A DNA stretch of 64,000 bases, from contig NC_081555.1 of NCBI RefSeq assembly GCF_963082655.1, forward strand, positions 149,726,005 through 149,790,004, read 5' to 3'. The notes below the pieces were generated by a model. That model saw only the letters and a program-made list of their open reading frames with translations, searched no databases and had not been told where the DNA came from. The stretch's first letter is position 1; each line of letters starts with the position of its first letter. The DNA comes from Stomoxys calcitrans (taxonomy: Eukaryota; Arthropoda; Insecta; Diptera; Muscidae). Made by a program: the position numbers and the translations under genes. Shown here piece by piece: positions 7,001 to 17,300 of the stretch.

Positions 7001-9791
7001 TTTTCCTCTGTAGTTGGCAAATTCCGTCTTGTCTCGTTTCTTGTGTACGAGACATAGTATGCTGAGGTTCCAATCATCGGGTTTGCATTCTTCTAGCCAG
7101 ATTGCGCAGATAAGTTGATGTATACGCCTTATCAGTGCATCGCCTCCGGTCTTAAATAGTTCAGCGGGTAACCCGTCGGTTCCTACTGCCTTGTTATTCT
7201 TTAGTCGGGTCACTACTACTTGGACCTCATGCTGACTAGGAGGTAAACATTCTATACCATCATCAGGGATTGGTTTTGCGGTATCCTCTTCGCCGCCAAC
7301 ATCAGACACTAGAAGTTGGGTAAAATGTTATTTCCTCATATACTCAGCATGTTATTTGTGTCAGTTGTCAGATTTCCATTTTGTCTCCGCAGGAAGATGT
7401 TTAATTCTTTGGTAGAATTTCCGGACTTCATTCTGACTCCTGTACATCTCAATGCGCTCACACTCACTTTTTTCCATTTCCTTTTTCTTCCTGCAGAATA
7501 AACGTTTCTCCTCTCTCTATTTCTCCCCATACCTCACCTTCATCTGGCGCTTGGCTACTGATTGCAGAGTTGCTCTATATGCCGCATTCTTGGCTTCAGT
7601 AGCATCTCGACACTCTTGATCGTATCATGGATTTCTTGGAGGAGGCTTCCGGTACCCTAGTACGGATTTCGCGGCAATTTCCATGGAGTGAGCAATAGTT
7701 CGCCAATGCGCCATTATATAGGAGGCCACCGTAGCGCAGAGGTTAGCATGTCCGTCTATGACGCTAAACGCCTGGGTTCGAATCCTGGCGAGACCATCAG
7801 AAAAAATTTTCAACGGTGGTTTTCCCCTCCTAATGCTGGCAACATTTGTGAGGTACTATGCCATATTAAACTTCTCGGGAAAGAGGTGTCGCACTGTTTG
7901 CCCCTGTTCCATAGTGGAATGTTCATGGGCAAAATTTTGCATTATATCATCGGAACAAGGAGTGCTTTCATCAAGCAGTTGGTTCAGTCGCGTGAAGTAT
8001 GCCGCTGCCATTTGGTGTGTTTGCAGCTTTTCAATGTCCAGCTTCCGTGCAGTGTCAGATCGTGCTATCCTCGCCATGTTCAAACGGTTGCGAACCTTTG
8101 ATGCAACAAGGTAATGATTAGAATCTGTATTCGCTCCACAGATCGATCGTACATCTAACACGCTGGATGAATGCCTTCCATCAATCACAACGTCATCAAA
8201 TTGGATTCTCATGTTTTGATCGGGTGACAGCCATGTGGCTTTGTGAATATTTTTATGTTGAAATCTGGTGCTACTAACTACCATGTTTTTTGCCGCGGCG
8301 AAATCTATCAGCCTCAACCCATTACTGGACGTTATCTCGTGGAGGCTAAACTTTCCGACTTTTGGACCAAAAATATCTTCCTTGCCTATCTTCGCATTAA
8401 AATCTGCCAGAACGATTTTAATACCATGGGCGGGGCAGCTGTCATATTCTTTCTCTAGGCGCTCGTATAAAATATCCTTGGTCTGCTCGTCGTTGTCTTC
8501 CGCCGGGACATGGACACAAATAAGGCTGATGATGAAGAATTTGACTTTTATGCCGATTGTGGCTAGCCTCTCATCCAACGGAGTAAAGCTGGAGACAAGG
8601 TGTTTCAGTCTCCTACTAACCACAAATCCACAGCCAAATTCATGCCTCGTGTTATGGCAGCTGTGGGATAGTTCGTCACCGTTTGGTGTTGTAGTGACGC
8701 CATTCCCAGTCCATCGCACTTCCTATAAGGCGGTAATATCTGCCTTGTACTTCTCTAATACATCCGCCAGAGCCTATATTGCACTTTCTCTATAAAGAGT
8801 GCGAATATTTCAGGTGCAGATCCGCAAATCATGCTCCTTTTTTCGTTTGTTTGGGTCGTCCACGTTGGGGGGGTCCGTTTTTACTATTCCTTTGTTTCTC
8901 ATAGTAGCTCTCAGTTTTCCGGTGGCGGGTTACTGGCCCAGCGCCCCAACCGCATGGGTTTTGTGGGATTGCACATGTATCCCTCGTTGTGGCGAGCCGC
9001 TTGCTCCAAGATCCGACGTTCGCCGCCATCCGCCCTTAAGCTGAGAACAGACCCTGATGTTGGCCATTGGTTATTTGAAGGCGCCAAAAACTCGCCTTGT
9101 CTAGAGTATCATTGGCACTCAGTATTTAATTAAGAGCCAGTGCCATCTGACTGCTCACTGAGACTCTCCTCACGAAAATCGATGACTGCCCGCTGCCTGT
9201 CACGGCATAAAATTCTTTCAATTTAATTACCAGCAGTCCAGAGCGGTAATGCACACTAAAACCTCTCTCTCTCCCTCTCTCTCTCTCTCCTTCTCTCTCT
9301 CAAACACACACACACACAAGTACTTACTTAAATTTCTTGTCTCTATTGGCATTATACTCATCAAGCAGTTTTTGGGGAACCTCTTGACAGCCATACACAA
9401 TATCTCGCCAGAAATCAGCAACCGGCGTATCAGTTGTAGTCACACGTATGACTGGAATCAAACAAATGCCAGCCTCGCCGGCATCTTCAGACAACCATAG
9501 TTCTTGTAAAAAATCATGCATTCCCTTGGACCATTTGCTGGAATACAATAAAAGTCACCCATTAACACCTCCAAAGAAAACCCCGCTTACTTACTTAACA
9601 CTGCTAGCGGGTGTTTTGCCCAACAAATAAGGTCCCCACAAACCAGCCGAACCATCTCCCGTGGTGTTTGGTGAAAAATCTTCGGACAACACTGTCACCT
9701 CAATGGGTTGATTGCGTTGCTGAAAGTGTTCTTGAATTCTTACAGCACAACTGAAACCATTAATACCTCCTCCCAAAATAGCCACACGCAT
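3927..9791 (-). CDS. D-amino-acid oxidase family (D-aspartate oxidase-like), five exons, peroxisomal
   Basis: This FAD flavoenzyme oxidatively deaminates D-amino acids to 2-oxo acids, ammonia and hydrogen peroxide. Exons on the minus strand are 9791-9595, 9537-9328, 4683-4387, 4314-4121 and 4060-3927. All introns are GT-AG (first intron GTAAGT...CAG), phases agree at every junction, and the product is 343 residues, the usual family length. The Rossmann motif LGGGINGF is at 6-13, NTTGDGSAG at 42-50, VNCTGLGS at 187-194, PVRGQV at 205-210 and the active-site Tyr before IIP at 231. VVLGGTHQ is at 239-246, the Arg-rich [10 protein letters not shown] at 286-295 and the signature HNYGHGGSG at 306-314. 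The last three residues, SKL, are a type 1 peroxisomal signal. Intron 2 is swollen to about 4.6 kb by nested transposons, yet the reading frame is intact. Whether it prefers D-Asp or neutral D-amino acids cannot be settled from these motifs. Confidence 0.95.
4121..4314 (-). CDS. Oxidase exon 4 (residues 235-300)
   Basis: The acceptor is TTTTAACAG before 4314 and the donor GTAGTT after 4121. It encodes [16 protein letters not shown] and [17 protein letters not shown]. The latter carries the Arg that in this family binds the substrate carboxylate, though which Arg of 286, 289 or 293 is equivalent was not aligned. Confidence 0.92.
4387..4683 (-). CDS. Oxidase exon 3 (residues 136-235)
   Basis: The acceptor is TTTCTTTCCAG before 4683 and the donor GTATGA after 4387. 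It encodes [19 protein letters not shown], the second FAD-contact block [17 protein letters not shown] and GNYIIP. The frame joins exon 2 exactly across the 4.6-kb transposon-filled intron. Confidence 0.93.
4731..5483. mobile_element. HINE element H2 in oxidase intron 2, truncated and rearranged
   Basis: It starts with a TAATACCCA end, GGCGGGGGTATAATC and TTCCGTTTGCAACACCTCGA, the usual HINE end opposite the palindrome. After about 4850 the core (GTTTATATGGGAGCTA units of roughly 150 bp) runs in the direction expected from the other end, so this is a composite of two oppositely oriented pieces. It is broken by MITE B and cut off at about 5483 by the retrotransposon. Confidence 0.7.
4916..5141 (+). 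mobile_element. Mariner-type MITE, copy B (226 bp)
   Basis: Terminal inverted repeats TGGGTTGCCCAAAAAGTAAT and its complement ending GGGCAACCCAA are present, with TA on each side (4914-4915 and 5142-5143). The HINE text GGGAGC-TA-TATCTAG rejoins when the element and one TA are removed. The first T of the left end is missing compared with copy C. Confidence 0.9.
5496..7309 (-). pseudogene. RTE-like reverse transcriptase and C-terminal domain, broken
   Basis: Blocks in order are [17 protein letters not shown] (RT motif region, about 7200), [29 protein letters not shown], then [15 protein letters not shown] after a stop at 6911. The catalytic [12 protein letters not shown] follows (YADD at about 6515-6504). 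The C-terminal part [20 protein letters not shown]...[10 protein letters not shown]...GRPKARWKD lies at 5886-5496, beyond the MITE. Stops and frame shifts at about 6620-6911 make it non-functional. Confidence 0.85.
5890..6126 (+). mobile_element. Mariner-type MITE, copy C (237 bp), inside the retrotransposon
   Basis: Terminal repeats TTGGGTTGCCCAAAAAGTAA and complement are complete at both ends, with TA on each side (5888-5889 and 6127-6128). The body matches copy B base for base over long stretches. It is the best-preserved copy in the window. It interrupts the retrotransposon C-terminal frame just before [11 protein letters not shown]. Confidence 0.92.
7625..8780 (-). pseudogene. RTE-like endonuclease domain, split by a SINE
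   Basis: The longest open part (8719-7856) reads [16 protein letters not shown], then [18 protein letters not shown], the catalytic-loop block [16 protein letters not shown] (family GDFNA), and [11 protein letters not shown] where SDHY is usual, so the catalytic Asp is changed to Asn. Just upstream, in-frame stops interrupt [18 protein letters not shown]. The frame continues after the SINE as [20 protein letters not shown] (7711-7652). Removing the SINE and one 8-bp duplication restores CSDDIM-AHWRT in frame. Confidence 0.85.
7712..7947 (+). mobile_element. tRNA-derived SINE with 8-bp target duplication
   Basis: The head is tRNA-like, with an A-box-like TAGCGCAGAGG (7732-7742) and a B box GGTTCGAATCC (7775-7785) for RNA polymerase III. 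A non-tRNA body follows (GGTGGTTTTCCCCTCC, GTGAGGTACTATGCC, AGAGGTGTCGCACTG, GTGGAATGTTCATGGGC). From memory of the family it lacks an internal part of the body. Target duplications CATTATAT lie at 7712-7719 and 7940-7947. It sits in the retrotransposon endonuclease region. Confidence 0.88.
9263..9320. repeat. TC/CA microsatellite next to oxidase exon 2 donor
   Basis: A (TC)n tract is followed by (CA)n. It lies within the first 65 nt of intron 2 in the minus-strand transcript, reading GTGTGTGT then GAGAGAGA. Confidence 0.9.
9328..9537 (-). CDS. Oxidase exon 2 (residues 66-136)
   Basis: The acceptor is ...TTCCAG before 9537 and the donor GTAAGT at 9327-9322. It encodes [14 protein letters not shown], then [12 protein letters not shown] and DFWRDIVYG, which correspond to the family segment after the FAD loop. 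The donor runs directly into a CA/TC microsatellite. Confidence 0.92.
9595..9791 (-). CDS. Oxidase exon 1 (residues 1-66)
   Basis: This exon holds the start codon (A at -3, a fair fly context) and the N-terminal FAD-binding beta-alpha-beta unit, including GGGINGFS and the NTTGDGSAG loop. It ends in phase 2 at the donor GTAAGT (9594-9589), which avoids the in-frame TAA just beyond. Confidence 0.93.
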
Positions 9792-9800
9792 CTTCTTATA

Positions 9801-9834
9801 GGTCTATGTCCCACCGAAATCAAAAAATGACTGA
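9801..9834 (-). promoter_or_regulatory. Likely Inr + DPE core promoter of the oxidase gene
   Basis: On the minus strand TCAGTC (9834-9829) fits the fly initiator TCAKTY, putting the start site at A 9832. AGACC (9805-9801) fits the downstream element RGWYV and falls exactly at +28 to +32. This would give a 41-nt 5'UTR. No convincing TATA box lies about 30 bp upstream, as expected for a DPE promoter. The call comes from consensus matching only. Confidence 0.45.
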
Positions 9835-10239
9835 ATGACACGATAGCCATATGAGACGCTTATCAGCAGGCAGTGCAAAATGCAGCCGGCTATCGCTTTG
9901 TTTTTGTTGTTTTCTTTTATTTTTTTTATTTTGATTTAATGATGTTGTTGTTGCTTTATAATCTAAGGCAAATAAGTTTCACTCACTTCAGCTGTTAAGT
10001 TATGCTGATAACCCAAAGCGACGACCCTATAAATGGTCATATAAAAGTTTTTTTTTGTGTTCGAAACAATTAAAATTAAATTTGTTTTCTAAATTTTGAG
10101 ATAAACTATTGAAATGTGATTAAGTCTTTCATTTGTTAATCGTTTTAAAGAACAGGTAAAATAGGTAACCAAGCAGTTGTCGTTCACATGCTACATACCA
10201 CAGTGGTTCAAAATTCAAACAGTGATAAAAAGTCAACAA
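9835..10239. other. Upstream region between oxidase promoter and satellite
   Basis: AT-rich non-coding DNA with T-rich tracts (9899-9935) and a GTTGTTGTTGC repeat. It is the only non-satellite DNA upstream of the gene. No second gene is seen on the other strand, although CCTATAAATGG at about 10026 resembles a plus-strand TATA box. Confidence 0.5.
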
Positions 10240-11750
10240 TTTTCAATTTTCATGCCATCTTAAGCCATTTTTAAGTAAAATTTCGATTTTTAATGGATTT
10301 TCAAAAAAAATTTTAATTTTTTAATGGAGTCACGAATTAAGGCCCATTTCCCTCTAGGACGCATAGTTAAGGAGATACAGCCATTTTAAGTTTTCCAAGT
10401 GAAATTTCGATATTTAATACATTTTCAAAGAAATTTTTAGTTTTTTAATGGAGTCACGAATTAAGGCCCGTTTTCCTCTAGGACGCATAGTTAAGGAGAT
10501 ACAGCCATTTTAAGTTTTCCAAGTGAAATTTCAATATTTAATGGATTTTCAAAGAAATTTTAATTTTTTAATGGAGACACGACTGAAGGCCTGTTTCCCT
10601 CTAGCACGCATAGTTAAGGAGATACAGCCATTTTAAGTTTTCCAAGTGAAATTTCGATTTATATTGGATTTTCAAAGAAATTATTAATATTTTAATGGAG
10701 TCACGAATTAATGCCCGTTTCCCTCTAGGACGCATAGTTAAGGAGATACAGCCATTTTAAGTTTCCCAAGTGAAATTTCGATATTTAATGGATTTTCAAA
10801 GAAATTTTTAATTTTTCAATGGAGTCACGAATTAAGGCCCGTTTTCCTCTAGGACGCATAGTTAAGGAGATACAGGCATTTTAAGTTTTCCAAGTGAAAT
10901 TTCGATTTATATTGGATTTTCAAAGAAATTATTAATATTTTAATGGAGTCACGAATTAATGCCCGTTTCCCTCTAGGACGCATAGTTAAGGAGATACAGC
11001 CATTTTAAGTTTTCCAAGTGAAATTTCGATTTATATTGGATTTTCAAAGAAATTATTAATATTTTAATGGAGTCACGAATTAATGCCCGTTTCCCTCTAG
11101 GACGCATAGTTAAGGAGATACAGCCATTTTAAGTTTCCCAAGTGAAATTTCGATATTTAATGGATTTTCAAAGAAATTTTTAATTTTTCAATGGAGTCAC
11201 GAATTAAGGCCCGTTTTCCTCTAGGACGCATAGTTAAGGAGATACAGCCATTTTAAGTTTTCCAAGTGAAATTTCGATTTATATTGGATTTTCAAAGAAA
11301 ATTTTAATGGAGTCACGAATTAAGGCCCGTTTTCCTCTAGGACGCATAGTTATGGAGATACAGCCATTTTAAGTTTTCCAAGTGAAATTTCGATATTTAA
11401 TGGATTTTCAAAGAAATTTTTAATTTTTTAATGGAGTAACGAATTAAGGCCCGTTTTCCTCTAGGACGCATAGTTAAGGAGATACAGCCATTTTAAGTTT
11501 TTCAAGTGAAATTTCGATATTTAATGGATTTTCAAAGAATTTTTTAATGGAGTCACGAATTAAGGCCCGTTTCCCTCTAGGACGCATAGTTAAGGAGATA
11601 CAGCCATTTTAAGTTTTCCAAATGAAATTTCGATATTTAATTTATTTTCAAAGAAATTTTTAATTTTTTAGTGGAGTCACGAATTAAGGCCCATTTCCCT
11701 CTAGGACGCATAGTTAAGGAGATACAGCCATTTTAAGTTTTCCAAGTGAA

Positions 11751-14340
11751 ATTTTGATTTATATTGGATTTTCAAAGAAATTTTTAATTTAAATGGAGTC
11801 ACGAATTAGGGCCCGTTTCCCTCTAGGACGAATAGTTAAGGAGGTAGCCATTTTAAGTTTTCCAAGTGAAATTTCGATATTTAATGGATTTTCAAAGAAA
11901 TGTTTAATTTTTTAATGGAGTCACGAATTAAGGCCCGTTTCCCTCTAGGACGCATAGTTAAGGAGATACAGCCATTTCAAGTGAAATTTCGCTATTTAAT
12001 GGATTTTCAAAGAAATTTTTAATTTTTTAATGGAGTCACGAATTAAGGCCCATTTCCCTCTAGGACGCATAGTTAAGGAGATACAGCCATTTTAAGTTTT
12101 TCAAGTGAAATTTCGATATTTAATGGATTTTCAAAGAAATTTTTATTTTTTTAATGGAGTCACGAATTAAGGCCCGTTTCCCTCTAGGACGCATAGTTAA
12201 GGAGATACAGCCATTTTAAGTTTTCCAAGTGAAATTTCGATATTTAATGGATTTTCAAAGAAATTTTTATTTTTTAATGGAGTCACGAATTAAGGCCCGT
12301 TTCCCTCTAGGACGCATAGTTAAGGAGATACAGCCATTTTAAGTTTTCCAAGTGAAATTTCGATATTTAATGGATTTTCAAAGAAATTTTTATTTTTTTA
12401 ATGGAGTCACGAATTAAGGCTCGTTTCCCTCTAAGACGCATAGTTAAGGAGATACAGCCATTTTAAGTTTTCCAAGTGAAATTTCGATATTTAATGGATT
12501 TTCAAAGAAATTTTTAATTTTTTAATGGAGTCACGAATTAAGGCCCATTTCCCTCTAGGACGCATAGTTAAGGAGATACAGCCATTTTAAGTTTTCCAAG
12601 TGAAATTTCGATATTTAATGGATTTTCAAAGAAATTTTTAATTTTTTAATGGAGTCACGAATTAAGGCCCATTTCCCTCTAGGACGCATAGTTAAGGAGA
12701 TACAGCCATTTTAAGTTTTCCAAGTGAAATTTTGATTTATATTGGATTTTCAAAGAAATTTTTAATTTAAATGGAGTCACGAATTAGGGCCCGTTTCCCT
12801 CTAGGACGAATAGTTAAGGAGGTAGCCATTTTAAGTTTTCCAAGTGAAATTTCGATATTTAATGGATTTTCAAAGAAATGTTTAATTTTTTAATGGAGTC
12901 ACGAATTAAGGCCCGTTTCCCTCTAGGACGCATAGTTAAGGAGATACAGCCATTTCAAGTGAAATTTCGCTATTTAATGGATTTTCAAAGAAATTTTTAA
13001 TTTTTTAATGGAGTCACGAATTAAGGCCCATTTCCCTCTAGGACGCATAGTTAAGGAGATACAGCCATTTTAAGTTTTTCAAGTGAAATTTCGATATTTA
13101 ATGGATTTTCAAACTAAATTTTTATTTTTTTAATGGAGTCACGAATTAAGGCCCGTTTCCCTCTAGGACGCATAGTTAAGGAGATACAGCCATTTTAAGT
13201 TTTCCAAGTGAAATTTCGATATTTAATGGATTTTCAAAGAAATTTTTATTTTTTAATGGAGTCACGAATTAAGGCCCGTTTCCCTCTAGGACGCATAGTT
13301 AAGGAGATACAGCCATTTTAAGTTTTCCAAGTGAAATTTCGATATTTAATGGATTTTCAAAGAAATTTTTATTTTTTTAATGGAGTCACGAATTAAGGCT
13401 CGTTTCCCTCAAAGACGCATAGTTAAGGAGATACAGCCATTTTAAGTTTTCCAAGTGAAATTTCGATATTTAATGGATTTTCAAAGAAATTTTTAATTTT
13501 TTAATGGAGTCACGAATTAAGGCCCATTTCCCTCTAGGACGCATAGTTAAGGAGATACAGCCATTTTAAGTTTTCCAAGTGAAATTTCGATATTTAATGG
13601 ATTTTCAAAGAAATTTTTAATTTTTTAATGGAGTCACGAATTAAGGCCCATTTCCCTCTAGGACGCATAGTTAAGGAGATACAGCCATTTTAAGTTTTCC
13701 AAGTGAAATTTTGATTTATATTGGATTTTCAAAGAAATTTTTAATTTAAATGGAGTCACGAATTAGGGCCCGTTTCCCTCTAGGACGAATAGTTAAGGAG
13801 GTAGCCATTTTAAGTTTTCCAAGTGAAATTTCGATATTTAATGGATTTTCAAAGAAATGTTTAATTTTTTAATGGAGTCACGAATTAAGGCCCGTTTCCC
13901 TCTAGGACGCATAGTTAAGGAGATACAGCCATTTCAAGTGAAATTTCGCTATTTAATGGATTTTCAAAGAAATTTTTAATTTTTTAATGGAGTCACGAAT
14001 TAAGGCCCATTTCCCTCTAGGACGCATAGTTAAGGAGATACAGCCATTTTAAGTTTTTCAAGTGAAATTTCGATATTTAATGGATTTTCAAACTAAATTT
14101 TTATTTTTTTAATGGAGTCACGAATTAAGGCCCGTTTCCCTCTAGGACGCATAGTTAAGGAGATACAGCCATTTTAAGTTTTCCAAGTGAAATTTCGATA
14201 TTTAATGGATTTTCAAAGAAATTTTTATTTTTTAATGGAGTCACGAATTAAGGCCCGTTTCCCTCTAGGACGCATAGTTAAGGAGATACAGCCATTTTAA
14301 GTTTTCCAAGTGAAATTTCGATATTTAATGGATTTTCAAA
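11751..14340 (+). repeat. Higher-order repeat: 978-bp unit, nearly three copies
   Basis: A distinctive monomer with GAAATTTTGATTTATATTGG and GACGAATAGTTAAGGAGGTA recurs at 11751, 12729 and 13708 (spacings 978 and 979). Between recurrences the other monomers carry the same private variants in the same order, for example CATTTCAAGTGAAATTTCGC and GGCTCGTTTCCCTC. The second and third copies share CAAACTAAATT, absent from the first. The third copy is incomplete, ending near 14340. Confidence 0.9.
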
Positions 14341-17300
14341 AAAAATTTTATTTTTTAATGGAGTCACGAATTAAGGCCCGTTTCCCTCTAGGACGCATAG
14401 TTAAGGAGATACAGCCATTTTAAGTTTTTCAAGTGACATTTCGATATTTAATAGATTTTCAAAGAAATTTTTAATTTTTTAATGGAGTCACGAATGAAGG
14501 CCCATTTCCCTCTAGGACGCATAGTTAAGGAGATACAGCCATTTTAAGTTTTCCAAGTGAAATTTCGATATTTAATGGATTTTCAAACTAAATTTTTATT
14601 TTTTTAATGGAGTCACGAATTAAGGCCCGTTTCCCTCTAGGACGCATAGTTAAGGAGATACAGCCATTTTAAGTTTTCCAAGTGAAATTTCGATATTTAA
14701 TGGATTTTCAAAGAAAATTTTTTTTTAATGGAGTCACGAATTAGGGCCCATTTCCCTCTAGGACGCATAGTTAAGGAGATACAGCTATTTTAAGTTTTCC
14801 AAGTGAAATTTCGATATTTAATGGATTTTCAAAGAAATTTTTATTTTTTTAATGGAGTCACGAATTAAGGCCCGTTTCCCTCTAGGACGCATAGTTAAGG
14901 AGATACAGCCATTTTAAGTTTTCCAAGTGAAATTTCGATATTTAATGGATTTTCAAAGAAAATCCGCTATTTAATGGATTTTCGCTATTTAATGGATTTT
15001 CAAAGAAATTTTTAATATTTTAATGGAGTCACGAATTAAGGCCCATTTCCCTCTAGGACGCATAGTTAAGGAGATACAGCCATTTTAAGTTTTTCAAGTG
15101 AAATTTCGATATTTAATGGATTTTCAAAGAAATTTTTATTTTTTTAATGGAGTCACGAATTAAGGCCAGTTTCCCTCTAGGACGCATAGTTAAGGAGATA
15201 CAGCCATTTAAAGTTTTCCAAGTGAAATTTCGATATTTAATGGATTTTCAAACTAAATTTTTATTTTTTTAATGGAGTCACGAATTAAGGCCCGTTTCCC
15301 TCTAGGACGCATAGTTAAGGAGATACAGCCATTTTAAGTTTTCCAAGTGAAATTTCGATATTTAATGGATTTTCAAAGAAATTTTTAGTTTTTTAATGGA
15401 GTCACGAATGAAGGCCCGTTTCCCTCTAGGACGCATAGTTAAGGAGATACAGCCATTTTAAGTTTTCCAAGTGAGATTTCGATATTTAATGGATTTTCAA
15501 AGAAATTTTTATTTTTTTAATGGAGTCACGAATTAGGGCCCGTTTCCCTCTAGGACGCATAGTTAAGGAGATACAGCCATTTTAAGTTTTCCAAGTGAAA
15601 TTTCGATTTATATTGGATTTTCAAACTAAATTTTTATTTTTTTAATGGAGTCACGAATTAAGGCCCGTTTCCCTCTAGGACGCATAGTTAAGGAGATACA
15701 GCCATTTTAAGTTTTCCAAGTGAAATTTCTATATTTAATGGATTTTCAAAGAAAATTTTTTTTTAATGGAGTCACGAATTAGGGCCCATTTCCCTCTAGG
15801 ACGCATAGTTAAGGAGATACAGCCATTTTAAGTTTTCCAAGTGAAATTTCGATATTTAATGGATTTTCAAAGAAATTTTTAATTTTTTAATGGAGTCACG
15901 AATTAAGGCCCGTTTCCCTCTAGGACGCATAGTTAAGGAGATACAGCCATTTTAAGTTTTCCAAGTGAAATTTCGATATTTAATGGATTTTCAAAGAAAT
16001 TTTTAATTTTTTAATGGAGTCACGAATTAAGGCCCGTTTCCCTCTAGGACGCATAGTTAAGGAGATACAGCCATTTTAAGTTTTCCAAGTGAAATTTCGA
16101 TATTTAATGGATTTCAAAGAAATTTTTATTTTTTTAATGGAGTCACGAATTAAGGCCCGTTTCCCTCTAGGACGCATAGTTAAGGAGATACAGCCATTTT
16201 AGGTTTCCCAAGTGAAATTTCGATATTTAATAGATTTTCAAAGAAATTTTTATTTTTTTAATGGAGTCACGAATTAAGGCCCGTTTCCCTCTAGGACGCA
16301 TAGTTAAGGAGATACAGCCATTTATAGTATTCCAAGTGAAATTTCGATATTTAATGGATTTTCAAAGAAATTTTTAATTTTTTAATGGAGTCACGAATGA
16401 AGGCCCGTTTCCCTCTAGGACGTATAGTTAAGGAGATACAGCCATTTTAAGTTTTCCAATTGAAATTTCGAAATTTAATGGGTTTTCAAAGAATTAATTA
16501 ATTTTTTAATGGAGTCACGAATTAAGGCCCGTTTCCCTCTAGGACGCATAGTTAAGGAGATACAGCCATTTTAAGTTTTCCAAGTGAAATTTCGATATTT
16601 AATGGATTTTCAAAGAAATTTTTATTTATTTAATGGAGTCACGAATTAAGGCCCGTTTCCCTCTAGGACGCATAGTTAAGGAGATACAGCCATTTTAAGT
16701 TTTCCAAGTGAAATTTCGATATTTAATGGATTTTCAAAGAAATTTTTATTTTTTTAATGGAGTCACGAATTAAGGCCCGTTTCCCTCTAGGACGCATAGT
16801 TAAGGAGATACAGCCATTTTAAGTTTTCCAAGTAAAATTTAGATATTTAATGGATTTTCAAAGAAATTTTTATTTTTTTAATGGAGTCACGAATTAAGGC
16901 CCGTTTCCCTCTAGGACGCATAGTTAAGGAGATACAGCCATTTTAAGTTTTTCAAGTGAAATTTCGATATTTAATGGATTTTCAAAGAAATTTTTAATTT
17001 TTTAATGGAGTCACGAATGAAGGCCCGTTTCCCTCTAGGACGTATAGTTAAGGAGATACAGCCATTTTAAGTTTTCCAAGTGAGATTTCGATATTTAATG
17101 GATTTTCAAAGAAATTTTTAATTTTTTAATGGAGTCACGAATTAAGGCCCATTTCCCTCTAGGACGCATAGTTAAGGAGATACAGCCATTTTAAGTTTTC
17201 CAAGTGAAATTTCGATATTTAATGGACTTTCAAAGAAATTTTTATTTTTTTAATGGAGTCACGAATTAAGGCCCGTTTCCCTCTAGGACGCATAGTTAAG

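Larger units (their letters stand above)
5484..9230 (-). mobile_element. RTE-like non-LTR retrotransposon, degraded, in oxidase intron 2
   Basis: A minus-strand endonuclease/reverse-transcriptase element occupies most of oxidase intron 2, in the same direction as the host gene. Order from its 5' end (right): a leader or short open frame (9029-8829), an APE-type endonuclease (8780-7950 and 7711-7625), a linker, reverse transcriptase (7309-6258) and a C-terminal tail (5886-5496). Several frames are broken by stops and shifts. It is interrupted by a SINE (7720-7939) and a MITE (5890-6126). The 3' end runs directly into HINE H2 without a visible tail, so it is probably truncated. The 5' limit is uncertain, somewhere in 9130-9235. 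The protein resembles the CFDP2/RTE endonuclease-RT family that is common in arthropods. Confidence 0.85.

Noticed and set aside
7731..7800. tRNA gene with good B box
   Set aside because: The tRNA-like head is followed by a SINE body and flanked by target duplications, and the A-box half does not fold as a full tRNA by eye.
10020..10045. TATA-like CCTATAAATGG on the plus strand
   Set aside because: No plus-strand gene follows; the satellite begins within about 200 bp.
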